DNA of 64,000 bases from Crocinitomicaceae bacterium (GCA_021740085.1 JAIPAL010000001.1:124001-188000); one strand, 5' to 3'. Numbered from the stretch's first letter, positions 9,660-21,508 are shown. Numbers and translations are program-made. Notes: a model not told the origin generated them from the sequence alone.

Positions 9660-12026
9660 CTATCCAGAACACATTTCACAAGAATCTGGATTTTCGATTG
9701 AACAAGCAATAGCCGCCTTTTCTTCCAGACTAAGACTTTCACCTTCTGTAGTTTCTTCAGAAATAACCTGATCTACTGTAAACTTAATCGCGTCTGTTGC
9801 TGCTTTTGTTCGAAGGTAGTACATACCAGTTTTCAATCCCTTTTCCCAACCATAAAAATGCATAGATGTTAGCTTACCGAAGTTGGCGTTCTCCATAAAT
9901 ATATTGAGTGATTGACTTTGGCAAATGTAAGCTCCTCTATCTGCAGCGAGTTCAATAATCGCTTTTTGAGAAATCTCCCAAGCTGTTTTATATAAGTCTT
10001 TTATGTCTTGAGGTATTTCAGTAATGTTTTGAATAGACCCATTTGCAGCCATTATTTTGTGTCGCATATCTCTATTCCAAAGACCAGAACGAACCAAGTC
10101 TTTTAATAAATGACGATTCACAATAATAAACTCTCCTGACAAAACACGTCGTGTATAAATGTTAGACGTGTAAGGTTCAAAACACTCATTGTTACCAAGT
10201 ATTTGAGCCGTAGAAGCCGTTGGCATGGGTGCTAAAAGTAACGAGTTTCTTACGCCATGTTTTTTAACTTCTTCCTTAAGCTTGCTCCACTCCCATCTGT
10301 TAGAGGGAGTTACTCCCCACATGTCATATTGAAATACCCCTTGTGAAACGGGTGATCCAGCATATGTTTCATAAGTTCCAAACTCAATCGCTTGGTCTTT
10401 AGAGGCGGTCATTGCAGCAAAGTAGATTGTTTCAAAAATTTCTCTGTTTAAATTTCTGGCCTCCACTGATTCGAAAGGAAAGCCCATAAGAATGAACGTG
10501 TCAGCAAGACCTTGTACGCCTAAACCAATCGGGCGGTGGCGCATGTTAGACCTTCTCGCATCTTCAACAGGATAATAGTTTTCGTCAATAATACGATTTA
10601 AATTTACTGTCGCTTGATAGGTTACCTCAAATAATTTATTGTGGTCAAATGATTTATCTTCATTTACATATTTAGGCAACGCAAGTGATGCAAGATTACA
10701 TACCGCGATTTCGTCTGGCGCCGTGTATTCAATAATTTCAGTGCACAGATTGGAGGATTTAATAGTACCTAAGTTTTGTTGGTTGGATTTAGCATTTGCC
10801 GCATCTTTATATAACATATAAGGAGTTCCCGTTTCGATTTGAGATTCTAGAATTTTAAACCAAAGGTCCTGAGCCTTAATTGTTTTTCTACCTTTTCCTT
10901 CTTTTTCGTATTGTAGGTATAACTTCTCAAAAGCTTCGCTGTGAACATCAGAAAGTCCAGGACATTCGTGTGGGCACATTAAGGTCCAGTCGCCATTGTC
11001 TTTTACTCTTTTCATGAAAAGATCTGGAATCCAAAGTGCTAAAAATAAGTCTCGCGTTCTGTTTTCTTCTTTACCATGGTTTTTCTTTAAATCAAGAAAA
11101 TCAAATACGTCAGCATGCCAAGGTTCGATATACATAGCAAACGACCCTTTTCTTTTTCCTCCACCTTGATCAACGTAGCGAGCGGTGTCGTTGAAGACCC
11201 GCAACATTGGCACAATACCATTTGAAGTACCATTTGTCCCTTTGATATAAGAACCTGTCGCACGAATGTTGTGAATAGCTAAACCGATTCCTCCAGCCGA
11301 TTGAGAAATTTGTGCACAAGACTTTAAGGTGTCGTAAATCCCCTCAATACTATCTTCTTTCATTGTTAATAAAAAACAAGAAGACATTTGTGGCTTTGGA
11401 GTACCAGCATTAAACAAGGTTGGAGTTGCGTGGGTAAACCAACCTTCTGACATTAGATTATACGTTACTAAAGCTGCCGCCACATCTCTTTTATGAATAC
11501 CTAATGCAACACGCATAAGCATTTGTTGAGGGCGCTCAGCAATCCGCCCATTCAATTTCATTAAATAAGAACGAGTCAGTGTTTTAAACCCAAAATAATC
11601 ATATCGGAAATCTCTGTCATAAATAATACTAGAATCAAGCAATTCTTTATTATCCATGACTATCTGATAAACATCATCAGCTAGTAGTGCAGCAGGTAAG
11701 TTGGTTTTAGGATCTATATAAGTATATAAATCGTGCATTACATCTGAAAAGGTCTTTTTTGTTTCTTTATGAAGATTCGACACTGCGATTCTAGATGCAA
11801 GCAATGCGTAATCAGGATGGTCTATTGATTTACCGGCAGCAACTTCTGCTGCTAAATTATCTAAATCTATTGTCGTAACACCATCGTAAATACCCTCAAT
11901 AACTTTCATTGCTACGGCTTCAGGCGAAACTAATGGGTCAAGCCCGTAACACATTTTAACAATTCTTGCGGTAATTTTATCAAACTTTACCGTCTCTTTT
12001 TTTGTGTCTCTTTTTATTACGTACAT
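9660..12026 (-). CDS. nrdA: Class Ia ribonucleoside-diphosphate reductase alpha subunit
   Basis: N-terminal ATP cone; [39 protein letters not shown]-terminal CEMC; next to nrdB. Confidence 0.97.
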   Translation of the reverse strand: MYVIKRDTKKETVKFDKITARIVKMCYGLDPLVSPEAVAMKVIEGIYDGVTTIDLDNLAAEVAAGKSIDHPDYALLASRIAVSNLHKETKKTFSDVMHDLYTYIDPKTNLPAALLADDVYQIVMDNKELLDSSIIYDRDFRYDYFGFKTLTRSYLMKLNGRIAERPQQMLMRVALGIHKRDVAAALVTYNLMSEGWFTHATPTLFNAGTPKPQMSSCFLLTMKEDSIEGIYDTLKSCAQISQSAGGIGLAIHNIRATGSYIKGTNGTSNGIVPMLRVFNDTARYVDQGGGKRKGSFAMYIEPWHADVFDFLDLKKNHGKEENRTRDLFLALWIPDLFMKRVKDNGDWTLMCPHECPGLSDVHSEAFEKLYLQYEKEGKGRKTIKAQDLWFKILESQIETGTPYMLYKDAANAKSNQQNLGTIKSSNLCTEIIEYTAPDEIAVCNLASLALPKYVNEDKSFDHNKLFEVTYQATVNLNRIIDENYYPVEDARRSNMRHRPIGLGVQGLADTFILMGFPFESVEARNLNREIFETIYFAAMTASKDQAIEFGTYETYAGSPVSQGVFQYDMWGVTPSNRWEWSKLKEEVKKHGVRNSLLLAPMPTASTAQILGNNECFEPYTSNIYTRRVLSGEFIIVNRHLLKDLVRSGLWNRDMRHKIMAANGSIQNITEIPQDIKDLYKTAWEISQKAIIELAADRGAYICQSQSLNIFMENANFGKLTSMHFYGWEKGLKTGMYYLRTKAATDAIKFTVDQVISEETTEGESLSLEEKAAIACSIENPDSCEMCSG

Positions 12027-12047
12027 AATTATTCTTACTAAATATAT

Positions 12048-13022
12048 TTAAAAATCTTCATTTAAGCTAAATGCCTGCTCTCCGTTATTGTTTAAAACCC
12101 CTGCTTTTTGATATTCACCAACGCGCTTTTCAAAGAAGTTAGCTTTTCCTTGAAGGGAAATCATTTCCATGAAATCAAATGGATTTGCGGTATTAAATAC
12201 GCGCGGGTTCCCTAGTTCAACCAACAAGCGATCCGCAACAAATTCAATATATTGCCCCATCAAATCACTGTTCATGCCAATAAGTTTTACGGGCAATGAA
12301 TCCGTTACAAATTCTTTTTCAATAGCAACGGCATCTATTATTATTTCCATTACTTTTTCCTTTGGAAGCTTTTCGACAAGGTGCTTTGTGTAAAGTAAGC
12401 AAGCAAAATCACAATGCAAGCCTTCGTCACGTGAAATCAATTCATTTGAAAAGGATAATCCAGGCATTAAACCTCTTTTTTTCAACCAAAAGATTGAACA
12501 AAACGAGCCAGAGAAGAAAATACCTTCTACTGCGGCAAATGCAACAAGTCTTTCAGCAAAAGACCCCTTGTCAATCCATCGCAATGCCCAATCAGCTTTT
12601 TTCTTCACGCAATCTAGTGTTTCTATGGCATTAAATAAATGGGCTTTTTCTGCGGTGCCTTTAATATAGGTATCAATTAATAACGAGTAGGTTTCTGAAT
12701 GTATATTCTCCGCCGCCAATTGAAAACCATAGAAAAACTTTGCTTCTGTATATTGTACCTCCGAAAGGAAGTTTTGAGCTAAATTTTCATTAACAATCCC
12801 ATCAGAAGCCGCAAAAAACGCCAAGACGTGCTTTATAAAATGTCGCTCATCGTCATTTAATTTACTATCCCAGTCAATAAGATCAGAAGATAAATCAATT
12901 TCTTCCGCCGTCCAAAAACTAGCCTCTGCTTTTTTATAGAAAGACCAAATGTCGTTGTGTTGAATAGGAAATAATACAAAGCGACTTGTATTTTCTTGCA
13001 GGATAGGTTCAATGTTATTCAT
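12048..13022 (-). CDS. nrdB: Class Ia ribonucleoside-diphosphate reductase beta subunit
   Basis: [24 protein letters not shown] contains the conserved iron ligands and radical Tyr context; adjacent to nrdA. Confidence 0.97.
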   Translation of the reverse strand: MNNIEPILQENTSRFVLFPIQHNDIWSFYKKAEASFWTAEEIDLSSDLIDWDSKLNDDERHFIKHVLAFFAASDGIVNENLAQNFLSEVQYTEAKFFYGFQLAAENIHSETYSLLIDTYIKGTAEKAHLFNAIETLDCVKKKADWALRWIDKGSFAERLVAFAAVEGIFFSGSFCSIFWLKKRGLMPGLSFSNELISRDEGLHCDFACLLYTKHLVEKLPKEKVMEIIIDAVAIEKEFVTDSLPVKLIGMNSDLMGQYIEFVADRLLVELGNPRVFNTANPFDFMEMISLQGKANFFEKRVGEYQKAGVLNNNGEQAFSLNEDF

Positions 13023-13482
13023 AATGATATTTTAAAAAAAAAACCAAAATAATTTCCCAACATGCTTATCACATTGGGGATGTATAATTCAAAAAAGGGT
13101 TTTGTATCCTCTCGTTGTTGATTTCATTTACGCTTAATCTAGTAAATGTCCTTTAAACTTTGAGGCCTACAAATTTTATTATTTTTTTAATTAAAAGCAA
13201 TTAAAGAAATGAACATTTTCGTTGCATTATTAACAAGTTAACATGACACCCTTTGGTACACTAACCTTGCGAATTTTTAAACATTGAAATAAAGATATTC
13301 ACACTTTTATTTTTACTTTTTTAATAACTTTTTCTGTACTAAATAATAATAAATCTTATGTAGAATCATTATGGTATAAAATTAGAAAGAATTTGATTTT
13401 TTTACCGAGGTTATTCTTACCGGTTTTGAACAAGGTATTGTTTGTACTTAATAAAACCACCGACCATAAAAGGAATAAGCGA

Positions 13483-14178
13483 ATGTTAAATTATTTTAAC
13501 CCCTTATTTTATTTAATTTTCCCTCCTTTATGTAGTCATTGTAAAAGAGAATTGTTAAGCAACGAAAGGTATATCTGTTGGTGCTGTGACTTAGAAATAC
13601 AAGCCACTTTTTTCGAATTACAAAGGAATCCATCCGCCCTCGATAAGTTGTTCTGGGGCAGGGTGAAGATTCACCAAACTTTTGCCTTGTTTTATTTTAA
13701 AAAAGAGTGCGTGTCACAAACAATTTTGCATGAAATAAAATACGGCCATAAAGGGGGGCTTGGTGTCGAAATGGGAAGAAAGATGGCACGGGTTATTACA
13801 GGGAATTATTCAACCAAAACAATTGATGCTCTTATTCCTGTACCGACCCATCATAGGAAGAAATTTAATAGGGGGTATAATCAAAGTGAAAAACTTGCTT
13901 TGGGCATTTCAGAGGTGACTAATATCCCAATTGATAAGAAATTCATATCTAAAAAGAATCATACAGAAAGTCAAACTAAAAAATCAAATGCTGAGCGATG
14001 GTTGAATGTTATCGGTGGATTTGGGCACGTTTCATCCAACAAGGGATATCAACACATTGCGATTGTTGACGATGTAATAACAACTGGAGCAACATTGGAG
14101 GCATTAATAAAAGAAATAAAGAAGCACAACCCCACTATTGAAATAAGTATTTTTGCTTTGGCAATGGCAAAGAAATGA
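13483..14178 (+). CDS. ComF-family phosphoribosyltransferase-like protein
   Basis: N-terminal zinc-finger-like FPPLCSHCKREL...CWCC and C-terminal PRPP motif IAIVDDVITTGATL. The track ORF begins at 13393, but the family similarity starts at internal ATG 13483. Confidence 0.88.
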   Translation: MLNYFNPLFYLIFPPLCSHCKRELLSNERYICWCCDLEIQATFFELQRNPSALDKLFWGRVKIHQTFALFYFKKECVSQTILHEIKYGHKGGLGVEMGRKMARVITGNYSTKTIDALIPVPTHHRKKFNRGYNQSEKLALGISEVTNIPIDKKFISKKNHTESQTKKSNAERWLNVIGGFGHVSSNKGYQHIAIVDDVITTGATLEALIKEIKKHNPTIEISIFALAMAKK

Positions 14179-15227
14179 AAGCAATCGAAAAAAAGAAGTT
14201 CTTGATTATTGGAGGTGGATTAGCAGGGATAACTCTTAGCCATCGCTTACTTAATAGAAATCAGCAGGTAACTCTTATTGATGATGGCTTGAACGCTTCC
14301 ACAAAAATTGCTGCAGGAATGGTTAATCCTGTTGTTTTTAGGCGTACGACCTTATCATGGAGGGCGACCGAATTTTTGGCATATAGTTGGGACTTTTACA
14401 AAGCGTTAGAAAAACAATTAAACACCTCATTCGCTGAACCTCTAGTAATAAAAAGAATTTTTCCCACCTCAAATGAAAAAGAAGAGTGGAAAAAAAAACA
14501 GGGATTGCCGGATTATCAAGATCATTTGTTAAAAATAGATGCTTCTACCGAGGAACAGAATCATGGGATTGTACGAAGCGGTTATGTCGTTCATGCTGAA
14601 AAGTTTTACATTGAAAACCAAGTATATTTTGAAAAAACAGGGGTCTTACAAAAAGAAACGTTTGACAACAACTTGTTTTCTGCCTTAGAACTAAGTTATA
14701 GGGGAAAGAAGTATGATCATGTTGTCTTTTGTTGTGGATACAGGGTATCAGAAACACCTTTTTTTCAGAATTGTCAAGTAAAACCAACCAAGGGGCAAAC
14801 TTTAGTAATAAAACACAATGAGTTACCGGAAACAGCGTCCTTGCACTTAAAGTGTTTCGTTTTTCCAATGGGTAAAAAAACATTTAGAATTGGCGCCACA
14901 TACGAATGGGACAATCCTACTTTACATCCCACAGAGGAAGCCACAGCCACCTTGTTAGACCACCTTAGCCACATCACAAAAACGCCCCCTGAAATAGTGT
15001 CTCAACCCGTTGGTATTCGCCCAACAACGATGGACAGACGACCCGTATTAGGGAGCCACCCGACCTATAAAACGATACATATTTTTAATGGCTTGGGAGC
15101 AAAAGGCTACTTACTTGCACCAAAAATGGCGCAAGAAATGGTGGAATACTTATTAGATAATATTCCAATACCAAAGGATTATAACTTAATAAGGTATCAA
15201 ACCCCTGATGAATTAAATAGAAAATAA
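14175..15227 (+). CDS. FAD-dependent oxidoreductase (DAO family)
   Basis: N-terminal FAD-binding Rossmann motif FLIIGGGLAGITLSHRLL; C-terminal GIRPTTMDRRPVLG and FNGLGAKGYLLAP; overlaps the previous stop by 4 nt. Confidence 0.85.
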   Translation: MKAIEKKKFLIIGGGLAGITLSHRLLNRNQQVTLIDDGLNASTKIAAGMVNPVVFRRTTLSWRATEFLAYSWDFYKALEKQLNTSFAEPLVIKRIFPTSNEKEEWKKKQGLPDYQDHLLKIDASTEEQNHGIVRSGYVVHAEKFYIENQVYFEKTGVLQKETFDNNLFSALELSYRGKKYDHVVFCCGYRVSETPFFQNCQVKPTKGQTLVIKHNELPETASLHLKCFVFPMGKKTFRIGATYEWDNPTLHPTEEATATLLDHLSHITKTPPEIVSQPVGIRPTTMDRRPVLGSHPTYKTIHIFNGLGAKGYLLAPKMAQEMVEYLLDNIPIPKDYNLIRYQTPDELNRK

Positions 15228-15237
15228 CAAAATACCG

Positions 15238-15245
15238 TAACTTTG
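15238..15245 (+). promoter_or_regulatory. Putative -7 element TAACTTTG
   Basis: TAnnTTTG match exactly 4 nt upstream of ATG 15250. Confidence 0.5.
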
Positions 15246-15249
15246 CTAA

Positions 15250-15690
15250 ATGAATTTGGAAGAAACAAAAATGTTGCGGTACGATCGAGCTTATTTACGT
15301 TTAGCTAAAAACTGGGCGATGTTGTCGTATTGCGAACGTAAAAAAGTGGGCGCCATTATAGTGAAGGATGGTGTGATAATATCAGATGGATATAATGGAA
15401 CGCCAAGTGGATTTGATAATTTCTGCGAAACAACAAATGGAGAAACTCATTGGTACGTCCTTCATGCAGAAGCGAATGCCATTTTAAAAGTGGCAAAGTC
15501 TACGAATAATTGCAGTGGTGCCACGCTATACTTGACCCATTCTCCATGCAGGGATTGCAGCAAAATGGTACTACAAGCAGGAATAGTTCGCGTTGTCTTT
15601 ATCAATAAATATAAAGATCCTGCCGGCTTGGATTTTTTAAATAGTGCAGGGGTAGAAACGTTACAAATAGAAAATATAGATGAAATTTAA
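15250..15690 (+). CDS. dCMP deaminase-family cytidine/deoxycytidylate deaminase
   Basis: HAEANAILK and PCRDCSKMVLQAGI zinc motifs; KVGAIIVKDGVIISDGYNGTPSGFDN. Confidence 0.93.
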   Translation: MNLEETKMLRYDRAYLRLAKNWAMLSYCERKKVGAIIVKDGVIISDGYNGTPSGFDNFCETTNGETHWYVLHAEANAILKVAKSTNNCSGATLYLTHSPCRDCSKMVLQAGIVRVVFINKYKDPAGLDFLNSAGVETLQIENIDEI

Positions 15691-17275
15691 CCAAGAAAAC
15701 AAGCGATATCTCTTACCAATACTATTTGCGAGCACCCTCGTTTTAGGATTGATCATAGGCAGTAATTTAACTGGAGCCCAAAACCAAGGTCTTCTAGTAA
15801 ATAACGAACAGGTTCAAAAAATTAGTGATATTCTACAATTGCTGGACGCACGTTACGTCGATAAAATAGACAAGGATAAAATTTTTGAGGAAACAATCTC
15901 AGGAATGCTTCACAAACTAGATCCTCACAGCAATTATATTTCGAAGAAAGAAATGGAATCGGTTTCGGAATCTATCGATGGTAAATTTGGTGGTATAGGA
16001 ATCCGTTTTCAAATTATTAGAGATACCGTTTGTGTTACGAATGTTATTGACGGTTCGCCCTCTCAAGCAGTTGGCATTAAAGCGGGTGACAGAATAATAA
16101 AAATAAACAAAAAACCATTTACGGGTAAAAAAACAACAAATGACAAGGTTCTTTCCAATCTAAAAGGCGAGGTGGGAACAACGGTTTCTGTCACTATTTT
16201 GCGAAATAAAAAAGAATATCCATTCACGATAATTCGCGGAGAAATCCCCTTAAAAACGGTGTTTGGAATTTACATGATAGACAAAGAAACCGGTTACATT
16301 GGTATCGATCAGTTTTCAATTCCAACAGCAGACGAATTTCACGAAGCCGCTCTAAAATTAAAAGGCCAAGGAATGAAAAAGTTAATTTTAGATTTACGGA
16401 ATAATGGAGGTGGTGTGCTTCAATCGTCCACAATGATCGCAGATGAGTTTTTGTCGAAAGGTTTGGTAATGCTAAAAACAAAAGGCAGAAAGGAGAAGGA
16501 AAAAACATATTATGCAACGGCTGGTGGGATTTTAGAAAATATGTCAGCGGTTGTTTTAGTAAACGCCTACTCTGCATCAGCAAGCGAGATTTTGGCAGGA
16601 GCATTACAAGACAATGACCGGGCAATAATCGTTGGAAGAAGAACCTTTGGAAAGGGCTTGGTGCAAGAAGATAGCCCGCTAAGGGACGGAAGTAATGTTC
16701 GTATTACTGTTGCACGGTATTATACGCCTTCAGGAAGGTGTATTCAAAAACCATATAATGGAAATTACGAGGATTATTTAAAAGACGAGTCTAGAATCGA
16801 AAGAGGCGAATTGTATCATTTAGACAGCTCACTCTATGTTGATTCCTTGAAGTTTAAAACCATAGGGGGACGAACGGTTTATGGCGGCGGGGGAATAACG
16901 CCAGATATTTTTGTGCCATACGACACAACGGAAAGCAGTTATTACTTAACAGAGTTATTACTTAGCGGCGCTTTTCAGTCCTTTGCATTTGATTTCGTCG
17001 AAAAGAAAAGAGGTGGTTGGGCAGGCCCACAAGCTTTTTGTGAGCAATTTGTTGTAAAAGAGGCGACTCTTCAAGGGTTTGTTAACTATGCAACGAAATC
17101 ATTGAATGTGAAACCAGACGCAGCGGGCTTTAAGCGGAGCAAAGGATTTATCATGAATAATTTAAAAGCCGAAATCGCAAGGCAGTTGTATTCCGAAGAA
17201 GGTTATTATCGCGTAGCGAACACGAAGGATATAGAATTAAAAAGAGCAATGGAACAGTTACGAAAAATGAAATAA
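15680..17275 (+). CDS. S41-family C-terminal processing peptidase with PDZ domain
   Basis: Signal/TM anchor; GGIGIRFQ...GDRIIKINKKPF (PDZ); LILDLRNNGGGVL; NAYSASASEILAGALQDNDRA; GRRTFGKGLVQE. Confidence 0.95.
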   Translation: MKFNQENKRYLLPILFASTLVLGLIIGSNLTGAQNQGLLVNNEQVQKISDILQLLDARYVDKIDKDKIFEETISGMLHKLDPHSNYISKKEMESVSESIDGKFGGIGIRFQIIRDTVCVTNVIDGSPSQAVGIKAGDRIIKINKKPFTGKKTTNDKVLSNLKGEVGTTVSVTILRNKKEYPFTIIRGEIPLKTVFGIYMIDKETGYIGIDQFSIPTADEFHEAALKLKGQGMKKLILDLRNNGGGVLQSSTMIADEFLSKGLVMLKTKGRKEKEKTYYATAGGILENMSAVVLVNAYSASASEILAGALQDNDRAIIVGRRTFGKGLVQEDSPLRDGSNVRITVARYYTPSGRCIQKPYNGNYEDYLKDESRIERGELYHLDSSLYVDSLKFKTIGGRTVYGGGGITPDIFVPYDTTESSYYLTELLLSGAFQSFAFDFVEKKRGGWAGPQAFCEQFVVKEATLQGFVNYATKSLNVKPDAAGFKRSKGFIMNNLKAEIARQLYSEEGYYRVANTKDIELKRAMEQLRKMK

Positions 17276-17301
17276 GAATCATTTCATAATTATCAAGTCA
17301 G

Positions 17302-19284
17302 ATGAATAAAAAAACATCAAAAAAAAGCGTCCCTTCGCAGAAAGTTATTCCAACTTCTAAAAAGGGAATATGGATTCCTTTACTTGTTATCATTATTGCC
17401 ATACTATGTTGTTATTCCCCTTCCTTTTCTGATGAAAAAGAGTTTACAAATTGGGATGACACAGGATACGTTACGAACCAATCCTTGATTCAATCATTTG
17501 ATTCCGAAAAAGTCGACTCGCTTTTTAATACTTCCACACAGGTAATGTTAAATTATCATCCTTTAACGATGTTGACATTAGCATATAATTATAGCAAAAC
17601 AGAGTTAGATATTTCTTCTTACATGCAATGGAATTTGGCCTTGCACATTTTAAATGCTCTATTGGTGTTTTTATTCATCTATTATTTATCACAAAAAAAC
17701 TTATTAATCGCCTTTTTTACGTCACTTTGGTTTGGAATACATCCCATGCACGTAGAAAGTGTCGCGTGGATTTCTGAACGAAAAGATGTATTATACACCT
17801 TCTTTTTTTTATTGACTTTACTTTCTTATCAATACTATCTGAATGCTAAAAAAGTATGGATACTTTTCTTAGTGTTTATTTTGTTTATAGCTTCTTGTTT
17901 AAGTAAAGCGATGGCAGTTCCCTTGCCCATCGTTCTACTACTTCTAGATTATTATTATGATAGAAAGTTTAATTTTCGAAGTATAATTGAGAAAGTGCCC
18001 TTTTTTCTAGTGGCTCTTTTTATTGGTGGATTGGCTTGGAAGATTCAAGGACAAGGAGCGATTGCAAAAGAGGGAGTTTTTACCATTGTCCAGCAAGTTA
18101 TGTTTGCGAGCTATGGTTTTATTATGTATTGGTTTAAATTGTTCGTACCATTAGATTTATCTGCTTTTTACCCTTATCCGGCCATTGGTCCTGAGAATCA
18201 ACTACCTGTAATTTTTTACTTGGCTCCTCTCCTTGTTTCCGTCCTTGTTTTAGCTCCCGTTGTTTTTTTATGGCGAAAAAAATCACCCCTCTTAAAACCC
18301 GTTGTTTTCGGGATGGGATTCTTTGTTGTTATGGTCGCTTTGGTATTGCAGTTTATTTCTGTAGGCTCCGCAATTATGGCTGATCGCTACACCTATATTC
18401 CATACATTGGAGCTTTCTTTTTGCTTTTGAGTGCGTTAGTACACCTAAAAGTACATTTGAAGTATAAGGCCATTTCGTATACTGTTTTAGGTATATTCAC
18501 TTGTTTTTTAGCCAAACAATGTTATGACAGGGTTCCAATTTGGACCAACTCTGAAACGCTTTGGTCGGACGTTATTTCTAAGTATCCATTTGTTATTGAC
18601 CAGCAAGGCAATAAAGTAAAAATTATAAAAAATGGGGTGGAGGTTGCCTATAAGAATAGAGGTAACTATTATCGTGAGCACAATCAAATGAAATTAGCGT
18701 TCAATGACTATAATACCTTGGTGATGGCAAGGGTAAAAGAACCATTGATATACAGCAATATGGCCAACATGTATGCTTTAGAAGCGAAGTTTGATAAAGC
18801 GATGGAGATGTATGGAATGGCAATTGAGAGAAACAACTCCAACTATGAAACCTATTTAAATAGAGGAATTACCTATTCTAAAATGGGTAATCGAAGCGCT
18901 TCGATTACCGACTTTCGTAAAGCGAACCAATTACTACCAAACAATTATCAAATCATGAGTAATTTAGCGTCAGAACTGCTAAATAACAAGCAATTTGAAG
19001 AGGCAATTAAGTTGTCAGAAAAGTTAATGAAACTTTCCCCTTCAGGATTCGAAGGATATTTTTACCGGGGAACAGCATTGATCAACCAAAAGAAATATCC
19101 GGAGGGCATTAAAGACCTATTGAAATCAGAATCCATCAACCCTACTTATTCCTTTACGAATTTTAATTTATCGGTGGCTTACAGTCTTATCAACGACCGC
19201 AACAAGGCTCTTTTTTACGCTGAAAAAGCAAAAAGCCAAGGATATCCTGTTACAGCGGAATATCTTAATTCATTAAAACAATAA
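17302..19284 (+). CDS. Multi-TM protein with C-terminal TPR repeats (GT39/TMTC-like, predicted O-glycosyltransferase)
   Basis: Many TM helices with the HPMHVESVAWISERKDVLYTFFFL signature of TMTC-like bacterial proteins, followed by TPR units. Confidence 0.8.
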   Translation: MNKKTSKKSVPSQKVIPTSKKGIWIPLLVIIIAILCCYSPSFSDEKEFTNWDDTGYVTNQSLIQSFDSEKVDSLFNTSTQVMLNYHPLTMLTLAYNYSKTELDISSYMQWNLALHILNALLVFLFIYYLSQKNLLIAFFTSLWFGIHPMHVESVAWISERKDVLYTFFFLLTLLSYQYYLNAKKVWILFLVFILFIASCLSKAMAVPLPIVLLLLDYYYDRKFNFRSIIEKVPFFLVALFIGGLAWKIQGQGAIAKEGVFTIVQQVMFASYGFIMYWFKLFVPLDLSAFYPYPAIGPENQLPVIFYLAPLLVSVLVLAPVVFLWRKKSPLLKPVVFGMGFFVVMVALVLQFISVGSAIMADRYTYIPYIGAFFLLLSALVHLKVHLKYKAISYTVLGIFTCFLAKQCYDRVPIWTNSETLWSDVISKYPFVIDQQGNKVKIIKNGVEVAYKNRGNYYREHNQMKLAFNDYNTLVMARVKEPLIYSNMANMYALEAKFDKAMEMYGMAIERNNSNYETYLNRGITYSKMGNRSASITDFRKANQLLPNNYQIMSNLASELLNNKQFEEAIKLSEKLMKLSPSGFEGYFYRGTALINQKKYPEGIKDLLKSESINPTYSFTNFNLSVAYSLINDRNKALFYAEKAKSQGYPVTAEYLNSLKQ

Positions 19285-19349
19285 TATTTATAAAGAATAC
19301 TTATTTTTAACCCCGAAACATTGGATGGCGTGGCCTCTACAAACGTATT

Positions 19350-21347
19350 ATGGAAGAATCAACTAAAAAAAAGGTAACTGCGGCGACAGTTTTAGTGGCT
19401 ATTGGGATTGTATTTGGGGATATTGGGACTTCTCCTTTATATGTTTTTCAAGCTATTACGGGAAACGGAAAAAACTTTTCTCCGGACTTAATAATGGGGG
19501 GCTTGTCAGCGGTAATTTGGACCCTTACTTTAATTGCCACCTTCAAATACATCTACTTTGCGCTTAATTCCGACAACAATGGAGAAGGCGGGATTTTTGC
19601 CCTCTTTGCCTTGTTAAAATCTCGCCGTATAAAATGGGTGATTATTCCTGCTTTAATAGGTTGTTCCACCTTATTAGCGGATGGATTTATTACCCCTGCG
19701 ATATCAATTTCTTCTGCTGTAGAGGGTATCGAAAACATTTTTCCTGATTTCCCGGTAATTCCAGCTGTTGTTGGAATAATAGTACTGCTTTTCACTATTC
19801 AGCAGTTTGGAACATCGGCAATTGGAAAAGCCTTTGGCCCCGTAATGGTGATCTGGTTTTTGTTTTTGGGGTATTTAGGTTTAATAAATATAATGAAGAA
19901 TCCGGAGGTATTGAAAGCATTCAATCCTTACTATGCCTATAACTTAGTCGTAAATGTAAAAGGCGGATTTTGGGTATTGGGAGCGGTGTTCTTGTGTACA
20001 ACAGGAGCTGAAGCGCTTTATTCAGATTTAGGGCACTGTGGAAAAAACAACATTCGAATTAGTTGGTCATTTATTAGCATTTTATTGTTATTGAATTATT
20101 TAGGTCAGTCTGCTTTATGTCTTTCCGATGGTTTTGTTTTACAAGAGAAACAAACGGTGTTTTATTCCATGGTTCCAAATGGCATGTTGCCATTTGCAAT
20201 TGTTCTCGCGACCACAGCAGCAATTATAGCTTCACAGGCGCTCATTACAGGGGTTTTTAGTTTAATGAATGAGGCAATTAAATTAAATTTGTGGACCAAT
20301 CTTAAAGTCAAATATCCATCGGATCATCAAGGACAAATTTATATTCCCTTTATAAATTGGTTTCTAATGGCGGGTTGTTTATTAGTGATTGCTATTTTTA
20401 AAAAGTCAACTGAAATGGAGGCTACTTATGGTTTAGCAATAACAATTAACATGGTAATGACCTCCATTCTCTTAGGATTCCTATTAATGTTAAAATACCC
20501 AAAAAGGAAATTGGCGTTTATTATTGTTTTCGCTATATTATTAGGAGTTGAAGGAATATTTCTATTTTCAAATATTGGAAAAATAGCGCACGGCGGCTGG
20601 TTTACACTGGTTCTTGCCACCATCTTTTTCGTCTTATTGTTCATGTATTTTAAAGCCCGATTATTACGAAAAAGAATTACAGAGTATGTCCCAATGACAA
20701 AAATAATTCCCATGTTAACGGCAATTAAGAGCGATGATAAGGTTCCGTATGAAGCCACAAACATTGTGTACCCAACCCGCAGTGATAATCCCAACAAATT
20801 AGATGCTACCATATTCTATTCTTTATTTAAAAAGCGTCCAAGAAAGGCGGGAGTGGTATGGTTCGTTCATTTCGATATTCTTAACGAGCCATGGGGAATG
20901 CATTATTCAGTTCATCAAGTAATCGACAGGTCTTGTTATTATGTTGGAATTCACCTCGGTTTCAAGGAGGAGTTAAGAACGGAATATTTTATGTGCCAAA
21001 TTCAACGCAAAATGGTTGAAAAAGGAGAGTTAAGCGGCCTAAGTGTATTTGAATCTGTAAAAGGACAATTTGAGGCAGACTTTAAATTCATCGTATTAAA
21101 TTCACGCGTAGCTACCAACAATTTGCTAACTCCGTTCCAAATATTATCGGTTAAAATTTACCGATTTATTAAATCCACGGGACTTAAACCAGCGGAAGAT
21201 TACGGCTTAGATAAGACCAATGTTGTTGTAGAACACATTCCAATTAGCGTAACAAAACAATACTCCCAAGAATTGCGAGAAGATTGGGAAGATTACTCTA
21301 ATCAAGGCCCAAAAATATCGCTCAATCCGTCTGCTAAAAAAGGATAG
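19350..21347 (+). CDS. kup: KUP-family potassium uptake protein
   Basis: VAIGIVFGDIGTSPLYVFQAI; EGGIFALFALL; LADGFITPAISISSAVEG; TTGAEALYSDLGHCG. Confidence 0.96.
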   Translation: MEESTKKKVTAATVLVAIGIVFGDIGTSPLYVFQAITGNGKNFSPDLIMGGLSAVIWTLTLIATFKYIYFALNSDNNGEGGIFALFALLKSRRIKWVIIPALIGCSTLLADGFITPAISISSAVEGIENIFPDFPVIPAVVGIIVLLFTIQQFGTSAIGKAFGPVMVIWFLFLGYLGLINIMKNPEVLKAFNPYYAYNLVVNVKGGFWVLGAVFLCTTGAEALYSDLGHCGKNNIRISWSFISILLLLNYLGQSALCLSDGFVLQEKQTVFYSMVPNGMLPFAIVLATTAAIIASQALITGVFSLMNEAIKLNLWTNLKVKYPSDHQGQIYIPFINWFLMAGCLLVIAIFKKSTEMEATYGLAITINMVMTSILLGFLLMLKYPKRKLAFIIVFAILLGVEGIFLFSNIGKIAHGGWFTLVLATIFFVLLFMYFKARLLRKRITEYVPMTKIIPMLTAIKSDDKVPYEATNIVYPTRSDNPNKLDATIFYSLFKKRPRKAGVVWFVHFDILNEPWGMHYSVHQVIDRSCYYVGIHLGFKEELRTEYFMCQIQRKMVEKGELSGLSVFESVKGQFEADFKFIVLNSRVATNNLLTPFQILSVKIYRFIKSTGLKPAEDYGLDKTNVVVEHIPISVTKQYSQELREDWEDYSNQGPKISLNPSAKKG

Positions 21348-21477
21348 GATAGAAACTTTTTTTAATTTTTTGTCTGACAAAACCACCCGATTTAATACGA
21401 AAAACCCCAAAGAATAAATTCCCTGGGGCTTAACTTTCTCGTGAAAGGTGGAAGCCAATTCACAAGGCTTTAATAAC

Positions 21478-21507
21478 AAAAAAACCCAACATTAAGTCGG
21501 GTTTTTT
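21478..21507 (-). terminator. Rho-independent terminator downstream of tRNA-Leu
   Basis: Inverted repeat aaaaaaaCCC-aacattaagtc-GGGtttttt; on the minus strand a short hairpin followed by a T-run, right after the tRNA 3' end. Confidence 0.5.
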
Positions 21508-21508
21508 G

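Noticed and set aside
20426-20812. 128-aa ORF antisense to kup
   Set aside because: Shadow ORF; kup is unambiguous on the other strand.
21400-21431. Second hairpin aaccccaaagaataaattccctggggctt downstream of kup
   Set aside because: Only a 5-bp stem with a long loop and no good T-run on the plus strand; not called as a feature.
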